From Cacajao melanocephalus (Eukaryota > Chordata > Mammalia > Primates > Pitheciidae), in contig CAUYLG010047074.1 of assembly GCA_963573385.1 (NCBI GenBank), forward strand, positions 32,832-96,831: 64,000 nucleotides of DNA, read 5' to 3'. Made by a program: the position numbers and the translations under genes. Below the pieces are notes generated by a model. The model worked only from the letters and a program-made list of their open reading frames with translations, did not search any database and was not told the DNA's origin. Shown here piece by piece: positions 36,960-48,704 of this stretch (position 1 is its first letter; every line of letters starts with the position of its first letter).

Positions 36960-37130
36960 AATTTTAAGTACCAGACATTTTGCAGGGTGATTTACATATG
37001 TCACATCTTTTAATCCTCGGTACAACCCTGAGGTGTGATGATTTATGCCATTTCTCATATAAAGAAACTAAGGCTTGGAGAAAATAAGGAGCTTACCAGA
37101 GGCCAATCTGTTCATAAATGTGGCTTTTAG
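36960..37130 (-). repeat. MIR (reverse)
   Basis: 'agacattttgcagggtgatt', 'ttttaatcctcggtacaacc', 'ctgaggtgtgatgatttatg', 'aaactaaggcttggagaaaa' follow reverse MIR. Confidence 0.75.
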
Positions 37131-38139
37131 CCTCGGAACCTATTATTTCTGACACCAAAGCCTGTGTAATACATACCTCATAGTAACTGTTTTTTCCTAT
37201 AAATGTATATTCATAATTTAATTCTTTTACTTTCCTTGGACTTGTCTGATAATCAAATAGAAACAAACCACTAGGAGCTAACAATACAGATATAGTTATA
37301 TTCTGACTCATGCAGTTAAACTTTTCTGTGGTTGGGACCATATGAGGATAAAGTTGGGACAGAAAAATAAATAATAGTTTAGGCAGTTAATAAATCTTCA
37401 ATAAATCTTCTAAACAGAGTCAGAAATGATTATGAGTGTTATCATTACTTAAAAAGTCTTCTGCTCAATCTAATTAAATGTTCAACAACAAAGGGGGATT
37501 TTTATTTATTTGTTAACTTAAAAAGAACATTTATCTGAACTTATTATTTTTAAAACTTATACTTGTGAAATCTTCAGTTCTAAGGAATATCTTTGGCTTG
37601 GAAGTTGAAAAACACTGAAGAAATAACAAATGTGTGTTAAACAATGGCCCTGTATTGCCTGTATTTTCCTGGAATTAGAGGTGAAAACGACAGCAGGACT
37701 TGTATTTCATAAAACTGCATTATATTTTGGAATGAACATTATTTATAGTTGTAAGATGCTTTTCTTCATGTAACTGACAACATTAGGATGGACCATTTTC
37801 TTTGAATGAGTAGAGCCTAACATATTTATTAGAAAAAATATCTATTTTGTATTTCCTGTTCACAAGTTAAAACTAGGCAAATTTATGTTTACACTTTCTG
37901 TATCTTTCTACTATTTAAACATATATTATTTCCTCCAAAATCTTTATACAGCTGTATAAAATTGCTTTACATATCATACTAATTGTTATTAATTCAATTA
38001 TGGGGTTTATTTACCAAATCAGATAATCATTATTTTTTGCAAGGTCTTCACTGTTTATAGCTACTTACATAATATTATTTTATGCTTTCCTATTTTCAAT
38101 GCGTTATTCAAAAGGTATAAATATATCATACAATGGTAT
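37131..38139. other. Unassigned AT-rich DNA
   Basis: About 1 kb. No recognised element; the 82-codon reverse frame at 37093-37341 begins in the MIR and is incidental. Confidence 0.5.
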
Positions 38140-40009
38140 TGTCATGGGAGCTCTGGAATGTTGCTCTTCCAGCCAAAAGCCTCTGTAGCTGATGGTGCCT
38201 TTGCCCAAGTTTAGCTCTGGCCTGCTGGGTTTGTTCTGCCCACTCAGCCTGGCAGGCTGTGCACGGCTCATTCTATCAGCCTGGATCCCAGGCCTGCCAA
38301 GGGCATGGAGTGGCAGGGGTGCATGAGTGAGTGTGGGGTTCAGGCACTGTGCCTAGCCAGGCATGCCAGCTGCTGTGGTGGGGCAGGCAGCTCCAGGTGT
38401 CAGCACAGGCACTGGCTCCGTGTGAGGCTGTGGCTGGACCAGTCACACCACAAACAGCTTCCACTGTGGGCTCGGGAAACGCAGTGGCACCCAGAAGCTT
38501 GGAGACAGCAAGAACTGCAGAGCTTCAAAGAGGGTGTCACAGCCCTGGCTCAGGGAGTCCTTAGGTCTGGGCCCTTCAGCCTTTCAGCCCCGTGTGTGTT
38601 ACAGCTCGTTCAGTTCCTCCATTTGGCAGGTCCCAAATTCTTGTCCAGGAAGAATGAGATACACAGACAGCTAGATAGTGAGCAAGGGGAAGAGGTGCCT
38701 TACTGAACAACAGTACGGCTCTCAGGAAACCCAGAGCGGGTAGCTCCCATTTGCAGGCAAGTTGTCGTATCGAGTTTGCAGCCCTCAGCAGAGAGGAAAC
38801 CTAGAGTAGGTAGCTCCTATATGCAGGCAGGTCGTGCTGACGTCCGCCCAAGTCTGGCTGAGTTCAGGGTTTCTGTTTGCTTTGTTTTATAAGTTCTGTG
38901 ATACATATGAGGTTTGTAACATAAGCATACACGTGCCATGGTGGTTTGCTGCACCTATCAACCCGTCATGTAGGTTTAAGCCCCACATACATTAGGTATT
39001 TGTCCTGATGCTCTCTCTCTCCTTGTCCCTCATCCTCTGACAGGCCCTGGTGTGTGTTGTTCCCCTCTCTGTGTCCATGTGTTCTCATATTTCCATTTCC
39101 CACTTATGAGTGAGAACATGTGGTGTTTGGTTTTTCTATGTTAGTTTGCTGAGGATGATGGCTTCCAACTTCATCCATGTCTCTGCAAAGGAGATGATCT
39201 CATTCTCTTTTCTAGCTGCATAATATTCCATGGGACTCCATGGTTTTCATGGACTTCAGAAGGAATGAAGTGTGTGCTGATTGATCCATGGGCAGCCATG
39301 GGCCGCCCAGAAAAATCACCGTTTAAATTCTCACTCTGGGCTGCAGACTCCACCTTGATGAACTGACAGCCAGCCCCCATGCTTCATCAGGCCATCCCCA
39401 GCTTGAAGGTGTGATTTCACAGATGACCCACCCTTTTCTGCCCAGGGCCCTGTCTGACTCTTGCTGCCATCAATCTGCCATCCACAGTGCTCACAGCACC
39501 CAGGCTCTTCATGCTGAGGGGAGCCTACAGGCTCATGCTGAGACACCCTCAGCCCTCCTTCAGTCTCCCTCCCATGCTCATAGGCACCCCAAATTCAGAG
39601 GGGGCTGAGGTGGCAGGAGGTTGGCATGTCAGCACTGCCCTGAGCATGCGCACACCTGGTCCAGTCGCAACAGTGCGTCGGCTCGGCCTCAACTTTGCTC
39701 CGAAATCGAAGTGGTAGCTGGGAGCAGGGAGAGATCAGCCGGCAGGAGTAGGCACTTCTGGGACTGCAGGGGCGGGGGTGTTCCGGAGCCCCTGAGAGTG
39801 CAGGATGCCTGAGTCTGCAGCCATGGCTGGGTGGCTGCAGCTGCAACCAGGAGTGTAGGATTCCTGCCCTACCCACTTGGAAGGGGACAGGGCTCCCACC
39901 TGTTGCCGGCTCCCACCGGCCTCCTGGAGTGCACAGCCCAGGTCACACTTCCCCCGCTGCAGCTGGTGTCTTCTCGGTGGCTGCTCCAGATGGGCCTCTG
40001 CTGCCATCA
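38140..40009 (-). mobile_element. GC-rich ERV1-type LTR (reverse), split by L1
   Basis: A sharp rise in GC marks this block. Read in reverse it begins TGATGGCAGC and ends with 'ctcccatgaca'. The U5-like part, in reverse, reads 'cattcttcctggacaagaat', 'gggacctgccaaatgg' and 'gagctgtaacacac', the style of HERV-9/HERV-I-group LTRs. A poly-A position is degraded ('cagtaag'). Flanks 'gtat' (38136-38139) and 'gtag' (40010-40013) could be a 4-bp TSD with one mismatch. Without the L1 the unit is about 1.5 kb. Family not named with confidence. The dozen overlapping frames of 60-133 codons inside are GC-driven and lack domains. Confidence 0.55.
38882..39232 (-). mobile_element. L1 3' end (L1PA/PB-type, reverse)
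   Basis: Reverse primate L1 3' UTR: 'acacgtgccatggtggtttg', 'tacattaggtatttgtcctg', 'gtgtccatgtgttctcatat', 'cccacttatgagtgagaaca', 'gctgcataatattccatgg'. It is 5'-truncated at about 39232 and lies inside the LTR. No clear TSD. Confidence 0.85.
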
Positions 40010-40525
40010 GTAGGTAGCAAGTTCAAATTATTTTATTAAAATAGATAAATTAGATTCTCAATAAGCCAAGCCACCAAAGAGAAGTTATGGAGGTAGAAGT
40101 AATGTTACTGGAGCCTCGGGTAGAGACTAAAAAAATAGCCTTACCTTCCTACATTCCCTCATCAGTATCTGTTAGTCGACGACACCTCAGGCATCTGGGC
40201 AAATGTGCTGAAATAGTCCAGCTCTGAAGATAAATCATAATTTTACCTCACTATTTCCTGGATGAGTAAGTCTGTGTTGTCTTTAAGACTATGTTCGCTG
40301 GTAGATTTTCAGAATCTCTGACTCCCATGAATTGTATGACAGCCACCTTCTAAGATACTGTGAGTGTTTTCATTGACTTGTTTTTAATAGAGTGTTATTT
40401 AAAATACAAGGGACTTTGGAAATCCACAAGATGTTTAGTGAATTCCCAATTGTGTCAAGTACTAATGGGGAGACTCTGGACACATTATTTATTTGAGTCT
40501 CAAAGTTCTCATCATTTAAAAATGG
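40010..40525. other. Unassigned
   Basis: No recognised gene or repeat between the LTR and the Alu. Confidence 0.45.
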
Positions 40526-40808
40526 AAAGGCTGGCGCTGTGGCTCATGCCTGTAATCCTAGCACTTTGGGTGGCCCAGGTGGGTGGCTCATGAGGTCAAG
40601 AGATTGAGACCATCCTGGCCAACATGGGGAAATTCTGTCTCTACTAAAAATACAAAAATTATCCAGACATGGTGGTGCATACTGTAGTCCCAACTAATCA
40701 GAGGCCGAGGCAGGATAATTTCTTAATCCTGGGAGGCAGAGGGTGCAGTGAGCTGAGATTGTGCCTCTGAACTCAGGCCTAAGTGAGACTCCATCTCAAA
40801 AAAAAAGG
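40526..40808 (+). mobile_element. AluSc-like
   Basis: Sense Alu: 'ctgtggctcatgcctgtaat', 'gagaccatcctggccaacat' (Sc-type), 'actaaaaatacaaaaattat', 'gtgagactccatctc' and a 9-10 A tail. Confidence 0.9.
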
Positions 40809-42704
40809 AAAATAACTTCTACCATATACTAATATAAGAGGGATTAAGTGAAAGCATGTATTAACATAAAAGTCTTAGCATAGACCTTAACACAAAATAA
40901 GTGCAAAAATGATAAATAGTATTATTGTGAACTTTTTTTGGTAGGGTTCTAGATATTGATAGAAAGCTAAATTATTTATTTTCTATTGTAACACACATCA
41001 TCGAAAAAAGGTTGAACAAATTAAAATAGACCATTTTCTCAAATAAAAACATATTGTATTCTACTTTACATGGATCTACTCCAAATTGAAATTTTACATT
41101 TCGTATAAAACAATCATTTTTCTTGTTAAATTATATAACTTTAATTAATAAATGTTAACAAGTTTGTGTTATACTAGATTACAAGAACATTTTCTTTGAA
41201 CTTACATAATCGTCTCTAAAAATTATTGCTAAAATGTTCGCCTAATTTGATTATAAATACATAGAGTTTTCTCTATTGCTTGTAACCCGTGCATTCCTTT
41301 TAGTTCATCCTTTAAACAAAACTTGATCTCAACTAGAGGCCTCAGGTTTACAGACCAACCCCCACACTTGACAGGAAGCACTTAAGGAACTACAGCTCAG
41401 CTTTCATTGACTCAACATCAAATCACTCCTGCTGCTGTTAGAGTCCAACCACCCACTGTCCCCAAACAGGACGTACATCTCCTACTAAAAACATCTATAC
41501 ATTTGATTTAGAGTTTGATAAGTGGGTTTTGGCCTTAATTCACAATGCCCAAGTTCCTATCTTGGCCACATACTGAGTACATAAGTCCTGAGGCTTGGTG
41601 CTCTATTTGGTTCTGACACTCTCCTTTCTAAAGATTAAAAAATAAATTCCTGAGTATCAGCCCTAGGCCTGGAGACTCACTCCCGGCACATATCCTCAAT
41701 GTTACTTGCTATTTGGAAACTAAATAGATTTGTCTCTTTGTATCCTGGGGTTATTATGTCTACTCTTAGGACCATCCTGTCACTGATGTTATATCCTGAC
41801 GAATCCAAATACAAACTTTCTTCTTCGAAAACATGCTAGTAGTAATGAAGACTCCTGTATCTATCTGGCTCTTTCCTCTTCCTTTGTCCAGCTGCACACA
41901 CTTGTTGCCTCGTGCCCTGTGGGGATCCATCTTTCTCCTATTTCACTCTCTATCCTCATAGCATGCCCATCTAGGTCCAAACATGTGAACTGTTTTTTGT
42001 TTTTTTTTAATTTGCTTTATACAAGTCAGACAGGTTAAACAATTTGTTTTCTGCTTCACACACTGTCTTAAATTAGACACTTTTCTCATTTACCATAATG
42101 CCTAGTATGTACAATGCACTGCAAAGAATATAGGGGTGGATAAGTGTCACAAGAAAGATGCCTGTACTAAATTTCAGAATAGAAAGGAGAGCTAGTTTCT
42201 TCCAAACGTGTTTGAGAGTAAGAAAAGAAGTAGACTATGCCTTTTATAAGAACAGGTGCCTGCTGTATTTTTATTTGAATTATCTTCCAAGCACCTTACA
42301 AAGGCTTGGAAATATTTTAGCTGAATAATGAAGGAACAAAATCTTTGTGGAAATGGTAGCTTAGTCTGGTGTGGAAGGCCAGATTAGATTTATTCACCTG
42401 GGCTTATTCTACTAGGTGGAAAAAATATTGTAAACAAAAATAGAAAATTCAGCAAACACATTCAGAACACTGAGAGGTCTCATGAAGTCTACCTAACTTT
42501 CAGTCACCTGAAGAGTTTCAGAAGCACAGCAGGTTGAAGGGTTTCAGGAAAGGAAGAATGTGGTTAAGTATTAAACCTAGAGATACCAATTTAGGCGTTT
42601 CCTTGAAGGTAAATTGTAAAGCAAGGACTGCCTATTTGCTCAGAGCAGAGGAGAGAAAATTCAGGAATAAACCTTGGGAAATATATACTTTTAGAAAATG
42701 ATAT
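40809..42704. other. Unassigned AT-rich DNA
   Basis: About 1.9 kb. 42095-42185 is faintly like reverse L2 ('cctagtatgtacaatgcact'), too weak to call. No gene recognised. Confidence 0.45.
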
Positions 42705-43254
42705 TGTTACAGGAATGTGGTCCTGATCCAAACCTCAAAAGAGAGTTCTTGGATGTCATGCAAGAAAGAATTCAGGGTGACTCCATAGAGTAAAGTGAAA
42801 GGAAGTTTATTTAGACAGTAGAGGAATAAAATAATGCCTACTCCACAGATAGAGCAGCCCTAGGGCTGCTGGTTGCCCATTTTTATGGTTATTTCTTGAT
42901 TATATGCTAAGCAAGGGGTCGATTATTCATGCCTTTTATTTTTAGACCACATAGGGTAACTTCTGTCATCGCCATGGCATGTAAACTGTCAAGGCGCTGG
43001 TGGGAGTGTAGCAGTGAGGATGACCAGGGGTCACTCTTGGAGCCATCTTGGTTTTGGTGGGTTTTAGCTGGCTTCTTTATTGCAATCTGTTTTATCAGCA
43101 AGATCTTTATGACCTACATCTGATGTTGACCTCTTATCTCATCCTGTGACTTAGAATGCTTTAACCATCTGGGAATGCAGTCCAGTAGGTTTCAGCCTCA
43201 TTTTACTCAGCTTCTAGTCAAGATGGAGTTGCTCTAGTTCACATATCTCTGAAA
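42705..43254 (-). mobile_element. ERV1 solo LTR (reverse)
   Basis: About 550-bp LTR. Plus-strand landmarks: 'tgttacaggaatgtggtcct', 'aagaaagaattcagggtgac', 'gaagtttatttagacagtag' (complement of the AATAAA region), 'ggctgctggttgcccatttt', 'gccatcttggttttggtggg', 'tcatcctgtgacttagaatg', 'aagatggagttgctctagtt'. Flanks 'atat' (42701-42704) and 'atac' (43255-43258) may be a 4-bp TSD with one mismatch. No internal sequence adjoins, so it is a solo LTR. Two opposed 64-codon frames near 42907-43123 are shadows. Confidence 0.75.
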
Positions 43255-44076
43255 ATACAAGAAAAATAATTCTTAAAAAAATAGAATTATAAACTCTTAG
43301 ATCTGGTAGGTTTCTCAAAGTATTTTTCCTACATTAGGATATTAAGGAGAGACTAAAGGAGTGCTGAAAGAATATAAACTCACAATGAAGAAAAAAATTG
43401 AAAGCAATTAGAAATTTAGGAGAGAGAATCAAATATTGTAACAACACAGGAGTGAATACAAAAGCGGGTTTCAATGAGAGCTTTGAAACACCATTAAATA
43501 AAATAGAAAAGCGTAAAATCCTTTGGGCCTTGATACTCACACGGGTGATGGTTGTCTTTAAAAAAGCACTTTCATCAGGGTGACAGGCTGGAAGGTATAT
43601 TGGAAATTTTGTTATAAATGAATGATAAGGAGTAGAGAAATTGAGCAACATACTTCTTTCAGTAAGTTTGGTGATAGAGGAAAGCAGGCAATTCCAACTT
43701 TGTTTCTTTTTTAAGTATTGTGTTTAATAGTAAAACATCAATAATCTATGTTTTGAACTTGAAATCTCCTTAAATAAAATTAAAACAATAAAAGTTTTAT
43801 TTGTAAAACAGTGGATTTCCAGTCAAATACTACCTGTGCATAATACCTGCAACCTTGATCTTCAATATTTCAAATAGTCAAACTGTTATAAGTAAATCAA
43901 TAAGTAGTTGTTAGAAATTATTGATGATTGAAGAATGGAAATTTAGCAGAAAATTTAGTTACTAGAAAAAAAGAATCAGGAACAGGTCTTTGCTTAGAAA
44001 TACTATGTTCCATTGTAAACTTACGTAATTAGAGACATTTGAAAGGCAAATTTTATTTTATGTTATTGATTTTCTA
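43255..44076. other. Unassigned AT-rich DNA
   Basis: No recognised element. The 105-codon reverse frame at 43334-43651 and the 61-codon forward frame opposite it have no recognisable domain. Confidence 0.5.
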
Positions 44077-44478
44077 GTTTAAAATTTTATTTTTGATTCA
44101 TTTAGGGGGTACATGTGAATTTTTGTTACAAGAGTATATTGTATAATGCTGAAGTTTGAGGTATGATTGAATCTATTGCCCAGTTAGTGAGCACAGTACC
44201 CAGTAAGCAGTTATTTAACCCTTGCCCTCTTCCTTTTTGCCCTCCTTTTATAATCTCCAGTGTCAATTATTGCAATATTTATGTTCATGTCTATCCAATG
44301 TTTAGCTCCCACTTATGAGTGAAAACGTAGTATTTGGTTTTGTGTTTCTGCATTATTTCACTTAGCATAATGGTCTTTAGCTGCATCCCTGTTGCTGCAA
44401 AGGACATAATTTCATTCTTTTCTGGCTGCATAGTATTCCATGGTATAGATGTATCACATTTCTTTATTGCATGGCAAA
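44077..44478 (-). repeat. L1 3' end (L1MA/PB-type, reverse)
   Basis: 'ttagggggtacatgtgaatt', 'cccacttatgagtgaaaacg', 'gcatccctgttgctgcaaag', 'ctgcatagtattccatggta' and 'tttctttattgcatgg' are reverse L1 3' UTR. Confidence 0.85.
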
Positions 44479-44561
44479 ATTTTTTTAAAAAATTATAAGA
44501 TAAAAATGACCCTGTAAGATGCAGCTTACAGCATTTTCTAAACGTATTAATAAAAATAATA

Positions 44562-44690
44562 GCTGGGCACAGTGGCATGTGTCTGTAATTCCAGCTTCTT
44601 GGGAAGCTGAGTCAGGAAGATTGCTTGAGCCCAGGAGTTCAGAATCAGCCTGGGCAACAGAGCAAGACCCTGTCTCAAACAACAATAACA
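44562..44690 (+). mobile_element. Free left Alu monomer (FLAM)
   Basis: A single-arm Alu of about 129 bp: 'gctgggcacagtggcatgtg', 'cttgagcccaggagttcaga', 'agcaagaccctgtctc' then an A/C-rich tail. No right arm. It abuts the L1 end. Confidence 0.85.
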
Positions 44691-44874
44691 ATAAGATTAT
44701 TTTATCAAATTTGTCGGTATTAGTCATGTTAGGTATTACATATACATAAAAAATGGCATTTTGCTCCTTTTAAAGACCAAGGAACCCACAAACAAATTTT
44801 GAATTTTTAAACCCCTGCCAGGAAAGCAATGGATTTCTTATGGTTGACCGATTCATCATTCATCAGAAAGTGTG

Positions 44875-45058
44875 CCCAGTACTTATTATGTACTAGACAT
44901 ACCAATGGGGACTTTCACAGGCATAATCTTACTAAAAGTTCTTAACCACCTCGTAATACAAGTATTGTTTTAATATTCCATGTGTGGAAACCTTTTGTAA
45001 GTAATTTAAGCTAGGTCATAACCAACAAGTAACAGGAAGGACTCAATACAGAGATAAT
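44875..45058 (-). repeat. MIR (reverse)
   Basis: 'gtacttattatgtactagac', 'cacaggcataatcttactaa', 'aaccacctcgtaatacaagt', then the degraded box side. Order fits reverse MIR. Confidence 0.65.
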
Positions 45059-45098
45059 GTCTCCTGACTGGTCTCTTCTCTCACTGACTGGCATGTGC

Positions 45099-45119
45099 AT
45101 CTATCTATCTATCTATCTA
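45099..45119. repeat. (TCTA)5 microsatellite
   Basis: Five tandem 'tcta/atct' units followed by a broken unit 'atctattta'. Confidence 0.9.
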
Positions 45120-45137
45120 ATCTATTTACGTACACAT

Positions 45138-45228
45138 TCAATAAATTATACATCATACAATAAATACTTACTAAGCATCCAAATATGTGTCAGCTGGCAC
45201 TGTCTTGACAGATTCACATGAAGATTTA
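45138..45228 (-). repeat. L2/MIR-like 3' terminal fragment
   Basis: 'caataaatacttactaagca' and 'gtgtcagctggcactgtctt' resemble the reverse L2 3' end. Confidence 0.5.
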
Positions 45229-46070
45229 AAAGATATACAGGTATACTTTGGATATATTTTGAGTTTGATTTCTGACCATATCAATAAACTTAATGTCATA
45301 ATAAAGTGAGCAAAACACATATTTTGGTGTCTTGGTGGTTACAAAAGTTACATTTACACTATATTGTGGTCTATTAAGTGTGCAATAGCAATATGTTTTT
45401 AAAAAGTATACACTGTAATTTAAAAATACTTTATTATTTAAAACTACTAAGTATCATGTGAACCTTCAACAAGTAATAATGTTTTGCTGGTGGAGGGTCT
45501 TGCCTCAATGTTGTTGACTGCTGACTTATCAGGATGGTGACTGCTGTAGGTTGGGCTGGCTGTGGGCAATTTCTTAAAATAAGACAACAATGATGTTTGC
45601 TGCACAGATTGATGCTTTTGTGAATGATTTCTTTGTAGAATGTGATACTACCTGATAGCATTTAACCCACAGTAGAACTTCTTTCATAAGTGGGGACCCT
45701 CTTAAACCCTACTACAGTTTTAGCAACTAAGTTTATGTGATATTCTAAATCCTTTGTAATTTCAACAGTGTTCATAGAATCCTCACCAGGTGTAGAGACC
45801 ATCTCAAGAAACCACTCTCTTTGCTCATCCATAAGAAGCAACTCCTTATCTGCTCAAGTTTTATCTTGTGATTAGAACAATTCAGTCACATCTTCAGGCT
45901 CCACTTCTAATTCTAGTTCTCTTACTATTTCTACCACATCTGTAACTACTTCCTCCACTGAAGTCTTAAATCCATCAAAGTCATCCATGAGGGATAAAAT
46001 CAACTTCTTCAAAGCTCCTATAAATACTGATATTTTAACATCATTCCTTGAACCATAAGTGTTCCTAATT

Positions 46071-46486
46071 ACATCTGTATTAGTCTGTTCTTGCTATAAA
46101 GAAATAGCTGAGACTGGGTAATGTATTAGGAAAAGAGGTTTCATTGGTTCATGGTTCTCCACACTGTACAGGAAGCACAATGGCATTTGTTTCTGGGGAG
46201 ACTTCAGAAAGCTTTTACTCATAGTAGAAGACAAAGCGGGAACAGACACCTAACATGGTAGAAGCGGGACCAACAGAAAGGTGGGGGAGGTGCTATACAC
46301 TTTTAAATAACCAGATCTCATGAGCACTCATCATCATGAGAGCAGTGTAAGGCGATGGCGCTAACTCATTCATGAGAAACTGCTCCATGATCCAGTCACC
46401 TCCCACCAGGCCATACCTCCAGCTTTGAGGATTACATTTCAAAGTGAGATTGAGATGGAGACACAGAGGCAAACCATATCAGCATC
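46071..46486 (-). mobile_element. MST-type MaLR LTR in Tigger1, with TSD
   Basis: Reverse LTR, 46076-46481 (406 bp). Plus strand starts 'tgtattagtctgttcttgct', passes 'agctgagactgggtaatgta', 'cacttttaaataaccagatc', 'tccagtcacctcccaccagg' and ends 'gcaaaccatatca'. The TSD 'acatc' (46071-46075) / 'gcatc' (46482-46486) has one mismatch and is 5 bp, as for MaLR. Confidence 0.9.
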
Positions 46487-46578
46487 TATAATGGTAAATT
46501 CTTTCTAGAGGGTTTTCAATTTACTTTGCCCATATCAATCAGAGGAATTATTATCTATGTTAGCTATAGGTTTATGAA

Positions 46579-46873
46579 TTTTTTTTTTGAGATGGAGTCT
46601 TGCTGTATTGCCCAGGCTGGAATGCAGTGGTGTAATCTTGACTCACTGCAACCTCTGCCTCCTGGGTTCAAGGAATTCTCCTGCCTCAGCTTCCTGAGTA
46701 GCCGGAACTACAGGTGCATGCATGATGCCCAACTAACTTTTTTTTGTATTTTAGTAGAGACAGGGTTTCACTGTGTTGCTCAGGTTGGTCTCGAACCCCT
46801 GAGCTCAGGAGATCTGCCTGCCTCAGCTTCCCAAAGTGCTGGGATTACAGGTGTGAGCCACCACACCCAGCTA
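46579..46873 (-). mobile_element. AluS in Tigger1
   Basis: Reverse full-length Alu: 'tttttttttgagatggagtc', 'ctcactgcaacctctgcctc', 'gctgggattacaggtgtgag'. Flanks 'tatgaa' on the left (46572-46577) and 'tatgaa' on the right are consistent with a short TSD. The 116-codon forward frame at 46526-46876 is an antisense Alu read. Confidence 0.9.
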
Positions 46874-46903
46874 TGAAATCTATTTCTTAATACATTTATT
46901 AAA

Positions 46904-46928
46904 CTTAATAAGTCTTAAACTTATTAAG
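46904..46928. other. Small perfect inverted repeat
   Basis: 'cttaataagt' (46904-46913), 5-nt spacer, 'acttattaag' (46919-46928), within Tigger1. AT-rich and probably incidental. Confidence 0.9.
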
Positions 46929-47924
46929 ATTTTAAAGTTGAAAATACTCCTTAATCCACAGGCTGCAGAATACATGTTGTGTTAGCAGGGGTGAAAACCA
47001 CATTAATCTTCTTGTACATCTCTATCAGTGCCCTTGGGTAACAAGGTCCATTGTCAATGAGCAGTAATATTTTGAAAGCAAATGTTTCTGAGCAGTAGAT
47101 CTCAACAGTAGGCTTAAAAGAGTCAGTAAACCATTCTGTAAATAGATGTGCTGTCATACAACTTTTGTTCCATTTATAGAGCACAGGCAGAGTGGGTTTC
47201 ACATAATTTTTTAAGGCTCTAGGATTTTTGGAATGGTGAGCATGGGCTTCAATTTAAAGTTATCAGCTACATTAGCAGCTGCATTATAGTCAGACTCCAG
47301 CAATACAGTCTACCTGTCTTTTGAAGTTAGTCAGTGCTTTGAATCTAGGCAATGACCTCTCCTCTCAAGTTATCAAAGACCTAGATAACACCTTCTTCCA
47401 ATAGAAGGCAATTTGGACTACAATGAGAATCTGTTTTTCAGTGTAGCCATCTTCATCAGTTATCTAGATCTTCTGGATAAATTGCTGCAGCTTCTACATC
47501 AGCACTTTCTGCTTCACCTTATACTTCTATGTAATGTAGATGTCTATTTTCCTTAAAGCTTACGAATCAGCCTCTTCCAGCTTCAGATTTTACTTCTGTG
47601 TCTTCCTCACCTCTCTTAGCCTTCATGAAATTAAAGTGATTTAAGGCCTTGCTCCAGATTAGTTTTTGGCTTAAGGAAATGTGGTAGCTGGTTTGATCTT
47701 TTATCCAGAACACTAGAACACTTTCTCCATATCAACAATACGGCTATTTTGTTTTCTTATTATTCATATATTTGCGGGAGTCACACTTTTAATTTTTTTC
47801 AAGATCATTTCCTTTGCATTCAAAACTTAGCTGTTCAGTGCAATAAGCCTAGCTTTTAGCCTATCTCAGCATTAAACATGTCTTCCTCACTAAGCTTATT
47901 CATTTCCAGCTTTTGATTTAAAGT

Positions 47925-48111
47925 ACTGGGGGTCCAACCTTTTGGCTTCTTTGGGCCACACTAGAAAAAGAAGAACTATCTTGGGCCACACAGAAAACAC
48001 ACTAATAATAGCTGATGGGCTAAAGAAAAAAGATCTGTGCATAATTTTTGTGATATCTGCCACCACAGATAAGCAAAACCATCCTCACATTCAAAGGGTT
48101 GGACACCTGTG
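47925..48111. mobile_element. MER30 hAT MITE in Tigger1
   Basis: About 187 bp interrupting the Tigger1 text 'gatttaaagt|gagagac'. Terminal inverted repeats are seen as 'gggggtccaacc' on the left and 'gggttggacacctgtg' on the right; internal 'tttgggccacactag' and 'cttgggccacacagaaaaca' fit MER30 (hAT-Charlie). Left 'tttaaagt' and right 'gacaaagt' fit a decayed 8-bp TSD. Confidence 0.75.
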
Positions 48112-48704
48112 ACAAAGTGAGAGACACAACTCTTTCTTTCACTTGAATACTTAGAGGCTATTGTAGGGGTAGGATTTGGCCTAATTTCACTACTGTTGTG
48201 CCTCAGAGAATAGAGCAGAAGAGAGGAAGAAAGGAAATTCAGTCAGTGAAGTAGTCAGAACACACACAACATTTGTGGATTATGTTTGCAGCTTATATGG
48301 GCATAATTTGTGGTGCCCCAAAACAATTACAATAGTAATATCAAAGATCACTGATCACAGGTCATCATTACAGCTAGAGGAATAATAAAGAAATTTGGAA
48401 TATTGACATTACCAAAATGAGACAGAGACATAAAATGAGCATATTGATTTAAAAAAAAATCAAAATGGCCCCAATAGACTCACTCAACAAAGGGTTGCCA
48501 CAATCCTGCAATTTGTAAAAAGGACAATATCTGTAAAGCACAATAAGGCAAACCACAATAAAAAGATATATGCTTGTATATTGGTAAATCTGTAAAATAC
48601 ACTATCTATACCTCCTGATTTTCTAGTTTTACATGATTACTTTTTCCTGGCTAGGAAGTGCAGATCAAGAAGATTAAGCACAGTACCCAAGGGTGACAGT
48701 GTTA

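Larger units (their letters stand above)
45450..48161 (-). pseudogene. Tigger1 transposase pseudogene
   Basis: Remnant of a pogo-family DDE transposase (CENP-B-type DNA-binding N terminus, DDE catalytic core). The longest intact piece is 83 codons at 46951-47202 (minus). It keeps the core signature LLLIDN, followed about 35 residues on by [10 protein letters not shown], i.e. two of the three catalytic acidic positions in context. The C-terminal piece (45434-45661) keeps RQDPPPAK. The expected start codon near 48159-48161 reads ATA instead of ATG, the MER30 sits shortly after it, and the Alu and LTR cut the rest. Not functional. Confidence 0.85.
45238..48576 (-). mobile_element. Tigger1 DNA transposon (reverse), nested
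   Basis: Near full-length pogo-type transposon. Left terminus 'caggtatactttggatatat' is preceded by TA (45236-45237); the right terminus 'gatatatgcttg' is followed by TA (48577-48578), the duplicated TA target. Internal text follows Tigger1 end to end, e.g. 'ttttgctggtggagggtctt', 'tcacatcttcaggctccact', 'atgagcagtaatattttgaa'. Three later insertions lie inside: an MST LTR, an Alu and a MER30. Without these, about 2.4 kb remains, close to the intact element's length. Confidence 0.95.

Noticed and set aside
38276..40013. Cluster of 60-133-codon frames on both strands
   Set aside because: The cluster follows the GC content of the LTR, where stop codons are rarer. The frames overlap and contradict one another.
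45099..45119. Short TCTA array considered as a regular spaced repeat
   Set aside because: Simple tetranucleotide microsatellite, not a spacer-repeat array; no CRISPR features anywhere.
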